Assembly: GCA_030386875.1 (NCBI GenBank)
Contig: CM059564.1
Location: forward strand, 67,599,436 to 67,663,435
Origin: Morinoia aosen
Lineage: Eukaryota > Arthropoda > Malacostraca > Amphipoda > Talitridae
Direction of reading: 5' to 3'
DNA length: 64,000 nt
The notes beneath the pieces are model-generated. The model was not told where the DNA came from. It did not search any database and saw only the letters and a program-made list of their open reading frames with translations. Shown one piece after another: positions 56,681-64,000 of this stretch (its first letter is position 1; each line of letters starts with the position of its first letter). The position numbers were made by a program, and so were the translations under genes.

Positions 56681-57325
56681 GTCATAACTTTTCAACGAAC
56701 TACGATATTTTGGATCGGTTTGCTTTATTCGACATAAAATATAATTGTCTATCAGTCTCTGCACATTTTTAAAAATACGTAGCCACTCCATAAGATTCAA
56801 TAGTTAAGTAATAAGCACCAAAATAAAAGTTGAGCAGGAATTGCAATTGAAAATTATGAACCCCCTGAATAAAACAAAAGTTTCTGTACATCGTTTTTCA
56901 CTTAAAGAACCTGAATTTGAAATAATCGGAAGAAAACCGTTCTTTATTGAATACAAGTGTCTTTACTATCCTCTTTTTCTACTTAATTGCGATTCTTATT
57001 TACGCAAATCTGGACTTTTTTTATCATGCTTTTCATTGTTTTTTTTCAGACGATGTGGATTATCTTTAAAAATGTTATCCTCTGCCGTGATGCGAATCCT
57101 CAAGTCATCTCAATTGATTGAAGGTGTTGCATACACTTCTGTTTTTCAAATATCCCCATAAAAAATAATCGCATAGCGCGACTTTCATTTCGGAGCTTAT
57201 TAAACTATTAAATGTTGTGGAGTGGTTACGTATTTTTAAAAATGTGCAGAGACTAATTGACAATTATATTCTATGTCGAATAAAGCGAACAGATCCGAAA
57301 TATCGTCATTCGTTAAAAATTACGT
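56642..57325. mobile_element. Non-autonomous TIR element (arms about 130 bp)
   Basis: 56685-56815 and 57192-57323 are inverted copies (CGAACTACGATATTTTGGAT; GCTTTATTCGACATAAAATA; GCACATTTTTAAAAATACGT). The left side runs on outward to TACAGTATGACACAAAAAAA, which looks like a mariner terminus; the right outer end is not matched, so it may be truncated. No transposase. Confidence 0.65.
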
Positions 57326-57479
57326 ATATCGAAGGACACTGGAAACATTTAGTCTTGGCGTCGCAGACCCATGTTGCAAGGCACATGATAGACCGAATTT
57401 TATGAGAGGCCATAGAGCAGAGACCGCTGACTCGGTCCTTAGTTCTGAACAGGCCGCACAGAAAAACGACGGCTGCATG

Positions 57480-58465
57480 ATTGTCGACCATATAAGTATT
57501 AGATAGAAAACCAAATCTCGTTCCTGGTCGACCTTTTTTATTAATCATGGCACACCGGAGAAAGCCAGAGCGGCAGCTCAAAGATGCCCACCCCTTATCC
57601 ACCCAACCCTCCCTTCTTGGTCGTGACACCGTTCAGGCTCAGAGTCTTTTACGACGAGAACATTAATTTTAGGAGACACTTAGGAACGAGAGGCGAAAGG
57701 GAGCGGACGGAGCGAGCAAGCGGGAAGTCACTTAGGTTTTGGTCGCGAGATAGAACTTAGGCAATGATAGACTTAGCTAATTCGTATTAGAGTGAAACTC
57801 TGACCCGTGAGCGGGGTTTTCGAGGAACAGTGTTCAAGGCATTGCTTCATTCCATCATCGAGGGTTTCGTTTTCATCATCAAGGGTGTTGTTTCATTTCA
57901 TCATCGAGGGGTTCGGTTTCGATTTTTTTTTATTTGAGTGCTCTGGGTTCCAGTTCTGTGGTCAAGGGCTTTTTATTTCAGTTCTGTTATCGAGAGCTAC
58001 TTCTCAACGGTCGGGTTTCAATATTGTAGTGGTCAAGAGCGAGTCATGCAGATAGCGGGTGGTCAATACCGCAACGCGTTGCTCAGTCGCTGTCTTTTGT
58101 TGAGGTTGTTCCTGGGTAGTAATGTAAGTCAAGTGCTCTGCGTGTGCGCTCTCTTTCCTCTTCCGTATTTGCCTCACTCACTTGTAAAGTCTTGTAAAGC
58201 CTTAATTGTACTTATGTATTTATTCATTAACCTCTCAACTCGTACTGACCACACAGAAACACGCGCCTAGAACACGAGCTCGGTCAGCACTACCAAAAAG
58301 TAGTTTGATAGAAGAAGTAGGGGCTGGACGTAAGGGCTAACGGAAACGGGCCAACGTCCTAGACGTATAGGCTAACTTATAGGGGCCAACGTCACCCGCA
58401 ATTTAAAGATCTCTAAAAATCATACACTTAAATTTTGAGACGAAAGTCTCTCGTGGCAGCGACCC
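57480..58465 (+). other. Possible LTR ending in a primer-binding site
   Basis: The stretch ends GACGAAAGTCTCTCG followed by TGGCAGCGACCC at 58454-58465, which has the form of an LTR end and a tRNA primer-binding site, and is cut off soon after by the element at 58494. No second LTR or coding sequence is in the window. TTTCATCATCGAGGG-type motifs repeat near 57850-57910. Confidence 0.25.
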
Positions 58466-58493
58466 TTTTTAATTAGTTTAATTCACTAATATA

Positions 58494-59245
58494 CCAGGTG
58501 CCCCCCAAAAATGTCCCCGACTTTTTAATTGATTACATCTCCAGTTTAAATTAACATATTTGAATTGTCTTTTTCACAATGTAGTAAATTTTGTTTCCTT
58601 TTCGAATAATTATGTTTTTGAAAATCGGTTGAATAACCACTTTACAGTAGTCAATTTACTGAAAAGGGTAGAAAAAATAATTGCCCAAAGGAAAAGTTTT
58701 TAAAACAATATTGATATTCTTCCTTATTGTGTACATTCCAAAAAAAAAACGAACAAACAAAAATTTAAAGGAGTAACAAATCAATACCTAAATAACGTGT
58801 TAATGAGTACAGTAATTTAGTATCCTTCGACATGCCTCCATTTCTGTCAAGGAAAGTATTACTTCTAGCCACCATTGAACGAAGAGTTTTGCGGATTATT
58901 TCAGTTTTCTTTCAATTCGTGTTACACTTCTTCAATTCGTTGTCGAAGAAATTAATAATGGATGTGAAACATACTTGGTGGTATGTAGGATACATCATTG
59001 CGAAATTACTTTTAACAGTAGGTATTGAGAAATGAAGAACTCCAGTGTTGTTTTTAACACTTTTCATTTGAACAATTAGTTTTTCTACCTCTTTCTGCAA
59101 ATCGATCATTGATTTTCAAAAACTTAAATTATTCGAAAAGAAAACAAAATTTACTACATTTTGAGAAAAGACAATTCAAATATGTTAATTTAAAGCGGAG
59201 ATATAATCAATTAAAAAATCGGGGACATTTTTGTGGGACACCCTG
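58494..59245. mobile_element. Non-autonomous mariner-type element (752 bp)
   Basis: TA on both sides (58492-58493, 59246-59247). Left end CCAGGTGCCCCCCAAAAATG, right end (reverse complement) CAGGGTGTCCCACAAAAATG, with arms matching for about 145 bp (AATTGATTAYATCTC, TAATTTAAACTGG in its two forms, ATTATTCGAAAAG). The interior carries no intact transposase. Confidence 0.8.
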
Positions 59246-60216
59246 TACATTTGTAACCTACATACAATATTCCATGCATCCGGTATCATATCTACGGAAT
59301 AATAGAACCTCCCTATGCGGAGAGCTGGAAAAACGTTGGAGATGTTAATTTTTGTTTAGATTTGAGGACGCAAAATTCTCAGGTTGTTAATGGCCGTAAT
59401 ATTTGAGGACGGCCATCCTTTGTTTACAGCCATACAAATATCATTGAATTATCGCCGTATGATGGACGGACTTAAGCCATGAAACGTGTGTTTTGACATT
59501 GTTGTATTGGTTATTTTATAATAAACATACATCGAATATTTCAATGTTTTCAATTAATTGAGTTTTAACCCTTTTAGGTGCATATGGGGTAAAGAGTTTG
59601 TGGGGGCAGTTGAAAAATGTTTGAGTAGACGTATAAGACTACTAAAGAATCGAGGTTTGTGAACAGACAATGCAAGCGACTACGCTACAAAGTTAAAAAT
59701 GTATCTAAATGTTCATAAAATTAAAAATAGGGTGATCTCACACAGTCTTATTGTTAGAGTTTCAAAGTGGAAGAGAGGGATTGTAAAAGTGTGCAGGGGA
59801 GGTGAGAGATTTTTTTTCTAGAGGTGGCCAACTTCTCGTTCACCTCTAGTAATTGGGGGAATGGTGCGCAAATTATTTCGTCACATATGTTGCGCTCTGT
59901 TATTGTTTCTCTACCCATGTTTATATTTTTACGATACTTTAATCAATGACGACAATAGGACGAGTCGAGATTTAAAGTACTGTGGCAGGAATTACTGCTA
60001 TAAACTTTATTTATACTATATACTAATGATATACTTTATTTTAGGAATTTAAAAACGAGGAACACTGCTCTTAGGTTAAACACTTTTAATATTACGCATC
60101 GTCAAATCTATAAAACGCTTCGGAGTCCTGCTCCATCCCCAGTAAGTACAGTCTGAAAAACGTAAAAAAAACAATAGTTCGTCATACATGTTAAAAAAGA
60201 AAATTGATAGAAAAAC
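59246..60216. other. Intergenic stretch
   Basis: AT-rich, no recognisable gene or repeat. Confidence 0.4.
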
Positions 60217-60483
60217 TCATGTAAAAACTTCCAGCGGATAAGAACTATTCATACTGTTTAAAACTGGTTTTTCTTTGGCTATGTACAATGATTTCAAAAA
60301 TCTTAGTTCTGAATCATTAAAAGCATTGCACAATATTTCAACTTGGTCTTCAGTGACTCCAGCACCACACTGCTCTGCATGGAGTCGCACAGACGAATGA
60401 GGCGGTTGCGCAAGAGGGCTCCTGGTACGATAACTAACTCCACGATGCTGGACAATCCTTAGATCAGATCTGACATCAGCTTC
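60217..60483 (-). pseudogene. Penelope-like element GIY-YIG C-terminal fragment (tentative)
   Basis: An open frame of 88 codons without a start: SVRLHAEQCGAGVTEDQVEI, then NAFNDSELRFLKSLYIAKEK and PVLNSMNSSYPLEVF to a stop at 60219-60217. The pattern LRxLxSLYIxxxKPxLNxxxSSxPL is that of the C-terminal GIY-YIG endonuclease of Penelope-like retroelements. The reverse transcriptase is absent, cut off by the left edge of the duplicated segment at 60461. Confidence 0.45.
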
Positions 60484-61306
60484 CTATTGCTATTTTGAGA
60501 CAAAAAAATTGTCCTATTTAACACTACGCAGTTTGTTGCGTGCTTGTTTGCTTGGTTGCCTGCCAGGGCCTACTCCCACCGTGTGAACTGGATACCTGGA
60601 CATTGCATATAATTACTTAAAATTGTTGTTTTTCTTAATTACAACGCATTAATCTACCCTCGAAAATGCTCATAAAGCTCTAATAATCTTGTTAAGTTAC
60701 TCACTTGCTTGGTTTTCTGAAATTTCGCTCTATATCAAAAATAATCTAACGCAAATTGAGGGCAATACTTTCAGTTATAAGATGGAAGGTATTTGAAAAT
60801 TTTTTTTTTCAAGAGAAAAAATTTAACCTCTTTTTCACGTAGCGGAAACCATTCAGTAATCAGTAGAAAGAATATCACGCTCTTAGTTAAATTTTAAATA
60901 TTCCCATAAGCTGCCTCGGGGATACGGTCTATTACGAATGTTCATTTACAAAAGGAATTTCCGATCGACTTCTCAATAAGTTTAGGAAAAAATGCTGACA
61001 TCACTGTAATATTTTATCCCTGTGAAAATCTCGTTTATTTAGGCTAAAAGTAAGTCATGTGAACAGCCTGACCCAACTGGTCAAAGGTGGTTAAGCACAC
61101 CCATAAAACTCTGATAGTCATGTTTCAGTCATTGGTTGCTCATTGCCGTCTACACTGCTTTGAGTAATGAGATAAAGGAAAATTCAACACTCTGCTTTCA
61201 ATGATATTATTGAGAAAAATCCAGTAAAATACTTTTAGTAACATAGTAGGGGAAAATTCAACTTGCTTCTTTTTAATACAGATAATTAAAGTCTTTCACT
61301 TCTATA

Positions 61307-61503
61307 CAGTATGTCCCTCAAAAATCCGAACCGAGTGTTTATTTTCCCGTATCAGTAATATCATCATAAGAATACAATAAGCATTTAATTTCAAGCAAAA
61401 TTAGGATGGTATTACTAATACAGGTATTCTTTTGATGAATATGATGGAATTACGATACGGGTATAAATACTCGGTTCTGGTTCTTATGGGACATGTTGTA
61501 CTG
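61307..61503. mobile_element. MITE (197 bp) with TA target duplication
   Basis: Starts CAGTATGTCCCTCAAAAATC, and its right end is the reverse complement of CAGTACAACATGTCCCATAA; arms are about 52 bp (CCGAACCGAGTGTTTAT). TA lies on both sides. The equivalent site in copy A (TA at 40768-40769) is empty. Confidence 0.85.
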
Positions 61504-62594
61504 TATATTGAGAAATAAATAATTTTGTTCGCGCAACTTTTATGAATCGGTAAAGAATGATTGGGAAAGAGTCAGGTGAAAATGTTAATTTTAAGCAAGG
61601 CTCTTTCCCATTGACTCTTCAGAAAGTTTATAGAAATGATTTTATAGGTACTGATTAATTATACCTTCATGAAAAACGTGACTATCTACAATTTTGTTGT
61701 CAAAGTATTAGTTTTGCAAACATCCTCACCTAAAGGTTCATAGGCGGTGTAGTATTGACTGAAGTTCACTGTGCTGTTATCATGGCACCAGAAATAAAAG
61801 AAATAAGAGAGGAATATTGCGTTCAGCGCATGCGTCAAAAATGCGCATTTCAAACATCCATTTATATGAAAATAGATTCGCAAATGCTTTCTAGTCCTGC
61901 TTTGGAAAAAACAGCATTTTTTGACGGCGGCTGTAAGCTAATACCTTCCATTTGTGTGTGGTGCTGCAGACGTTATTCTGGATGCGTCTGGGTGTATTTT
62001 CTTCGATATGAATAAATCTGACTGTTTTTTTGACATTCGCTCAGTAGAAATGAAATGAAAAATTGTTTGTTCAAGACCGAATTATCGCACGAATAAGTGT
62101 ATTGTTTCTCACTTCTTTCTGCCTTAATTCACACACGCGAAATTTCGTCCTGAGGAGTTTACATAGATCATAAACGGATTTAGTCCTTATGAGTTGCGTT
62201 TCAAGAATCATCATTTTTTGGTTAAAACTATGCTGATATTTCAAATTAATCTTATTCAAGTCAGTGCCTACAGTTTTTTGCAATATTTAAACATCAACAG
62301 CACCTAAACCGCCATGAAACTCGTTTGACTGATAAGACTACTCCTACAAACTCGGTCTAAACGAGGCCTACATCTACTCTGGAGTACTTGAGAAACTCTT
62401 TTATTACGTATTCAAATAATTTGTAATTGGTACTCTGATTCTGGCATAGTTATGAGTGCACAACTCAAGTTAGGCACTCTTCTTTCGCTAACAAAGTTTC
62501 TTCTGGGACATATTTTGATCACTTGCGAACACAATTGTGTTCTATTAGATGTGTCTTAACAAGGCTAACCTGCGTGCCAGCGATCTAAATGATG

Positions 62595-62876
62595 AAGGCA
62601 TTTACGGATGCTTTATTTCCAATCAAGCCTGATACATATCACCTTGTACATTGGATTTTCAAATGCCTTATAACCAACACCAGGACGCCATGACGCTTTC
62701 CCCAGGTCAAGACCGGTATCCATTTCAGACACCTGGGTAGAGTGGGGTATAGTGCTTGGAATTTTTCCGCTATATCCAACAGAGAAAATCGCCACCAGCG
62801 CCGAGACCCGAACCCGGGTTTGCCCGCACGGAGGCAGGTTCGAAAGCCACACGGCTAAGATGAGCACACATCACAC
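62595..62876 (-). mobile_element. tRNA-derived SINE
   Basis: The minus strand starts with a tRNA-like head: CTTAGCCGTGTGGC (A-box-like) and GGGTTCGGGTCTCGG (B-box-like), followed by an unrelated body and a 3' end GATTGGAAATAAAGC. Imperfect 12-bp target duplications ATCTAAATGATG (62583-62594) and ATCTAATGGATG (62877-62888). Copy A of the segment has a single ACTAAATGGGTG there (41792-41803). A 5'-truncated relative is at 12531-12735. Confidence 0.85.
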
Positions 62877-63093
62877 ATCTAATGGATGTGTGTTGAACCT
62901 TACTCTTCTCTAGGTGCTATGAGAAATATGCTCTATTATTTTGTGTTTGTTCCAATGTGCTGAGTGTTGCCATGAATAAAATATTGATGAATCATGAAAA
63001 TTATTAAACAGGAGCAAAAAAGTGAAGCGAAAATTAAGATTTTTTACTAATTCCTCCCTAATCATTCATTACATTTAAGCTTTCACAAAAGAA

Positions 63094-63302
63094 CAATTAA
63101 ATTTAGCGTCGGATGGATGTATCGAATACATCATAACTCCTAAAAATTAGTTTTTTATGCATTAAGACTACAAATCACAGGCATAGAAAAATGGAGATGA
63201 TCTTTAGTTTCCTAAGAACAAATGGCGCCACACGCCATTTGTTGGCATGTCACTCGCGGAAATGATCGGAAGTTCGATTGTCAAACTCTTCACGTCGTTC
63301 CA
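63094..63302. other. Highly conserved block with two perfect hairpins, copy B
   Basis: Partner of 42015-42224. Hairpin 1 at 63116-63132, hairpin 2 at 63217-63243; both stems and loops are identical to copy A. Confidence 0.55.
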
Positions 63303-63673
63303 ACATTTTATGTCAAATCTGGCAACTGTGCTGGTCAAACATGAAAAGTTTTAGCCGGTAAAATTAGCGCGTAGCGTAGCCAAGCTAGGAGAAGAACTTT
63401 TGCATTAACTGTAATGTTCACGCTATATTTATTTTTTGAAAAACCGGCTTCTGACGTATTAGGGAAAACATTATTCCATCATACACCTTTTAAACATGCG
63501 CTAACGACTGCAATTAAGCTGACGGTGAGTGTAGTTCACACCAACACGCTCAATTAGAATGTACCCTCAACTTTTATCTAAGCTAAGGCTGCTGATTTGA
63601 AACAATAAAAAGAAAAAAATTTGAAAAAGTCCTAATGCACAGGATGGACGGGTACAAGAGTATCAAGCGCGCT

Positions 63674-63913
63674 CTATTTCGATACCCAAGCTGTAGAATT
63701 AGAGGTTACAGGAAGGTCTTTGACGCCTTCTTTGCCTGCCGCAACTTCAGCAATGGAGTGTTGGAAAAAGAGAAGCTTAAACCCGTAACCTTTCGCCTCA
63801 TTCGTTAAAATTCTTAACTTGACATAACATGGCATGCAGCGCAAGCACCAAACATAATTCGACGATATTCTGACTCTAGTTTTTGACGCTTTCTCCCTCG
63901 CTTCATTTTCCAC
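63674..63913 (-). other. Small ORF conserved between the two duplicate segments, copy B
   Basis: 79 codons. Shares LTNEAKGYGFKLL, AAGKEGV and the terminal SNSTAWVSK-stop with copy A (42629-42811), where the upstream part is shorter. No family is recognised. Confidence 0.3.
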
Positions 63914-64000
63914 GTGAGGCTAAGATGATTTTAACGAAAAACTTAATGCTCTTGCACGAGTGAGGAAAAAACTCAAACTCAACGTTGATCAATAACTTAA

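Larger units (their letters stand above)
60461..64000. repeat. Duplicated segment, copy B (runs off window)
   Basis: Second copy of 39892-42960, offset by 20569 bp at its left edge. It carries a MITE (61307-61503) and a SINE (62595-62876) that copy A lacks, and continues to the right edge of the window. Confidence 0.85.

Noticed and set aside
62797..62872. A tRNA gene on the minus strand
   Set aside because: A and B boxes are recognisable, but the sequence runs on into a SINE body with target duplications, and the tRNA fold looks degraded.

Overview
The window is nuclear DNA from an animal, most likely an arthropod. It is AT-rich, its genes are split by introns with GT-AG junctions, and it is full of eukaryotic transposons: RTE, CR1/Jockey-like and Penelope-like retroelements, Ty3/gypsy, Tc1/mariner, MITEs and a tRNA-derived SINE. 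The RTE family resembles those reported from crustaceans and other arthropods, but I would not name a species from this window. There are no operons, CRISPR arrays or prokaryotic signals.

Two host genes can be assembled by eye, both on the minus strand. Gene 1 (1448-9391) encodes the first 288 residues of a fold-type-I PLP-dependent aminotransferase in seven in-phase coding exons. The catalytic lysine is present, and the C-terminal exons lie beyond the left edge. Gene 2 (43075-49817) encodes a complete 377-residue seven-helix protein of the organic solute transporter alpha family (SLC51A/OST-alpha) in six in-phase exons, with the family's Cys-rich loop. All exon phases close, so both look functional.

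Layout. 1-9.4 kb: aminotransferase gene, with a deleted gypsy-type LTR element and foldback repeats in its introns. 9.4-13.4 kb: 5' flank, two minisatellites and a SINE fragment. 13.9-17.1 kb: a decayed RTE element (minus). 17.2-20.2 kb: a long palindromic element with a mariner inserted in one arm. 20-26 kb: degraded LINE, RTE, mariner and Tc1 pieces. 26.4-29.1 kb: a Tc1 element carrying a second, 1.2-kb TIR element. 29.5-35.6 kb: two CR1/Jockey-like LINE fragments in opposite orientation on either side of a 1.7-kb array of a 16-bp repeat; one is interrupted by an LTR-like insert with a tRNA-Lys primer-binding site. 36.7-38.5 kb: a 5'-truncated RTE insertion with an open 483-codon reading frame and perfect 12-bp target duplications. 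39.9-43 kb: first copy of a duplicated segment. 43-50 kb: the OST-alpha gene. 53.1-55.4 kb: about 71 copies of a 32-bp repeat. 56-59 kb: TIR elements. 60.5-64 kb: second copy of the duplicated segment, carrying a MITE and a SINE that the first copy lacks.

The most interesting signals are: (1) a ~210-bp block with two perfect hairpins, nearly identical in the two diverged copies 20.6 kb apart; (2) the duplication itself, which predicts a second OST-alpha gene just right of the window; (3) the ladder of primer-binding-site-like sequences in the LTR-like insert; (4) several nested or dated transposon insertions whose empty sites can be read inside this same window. Long reading frames over the minisatellites are artefacts of stop-free repeat units.
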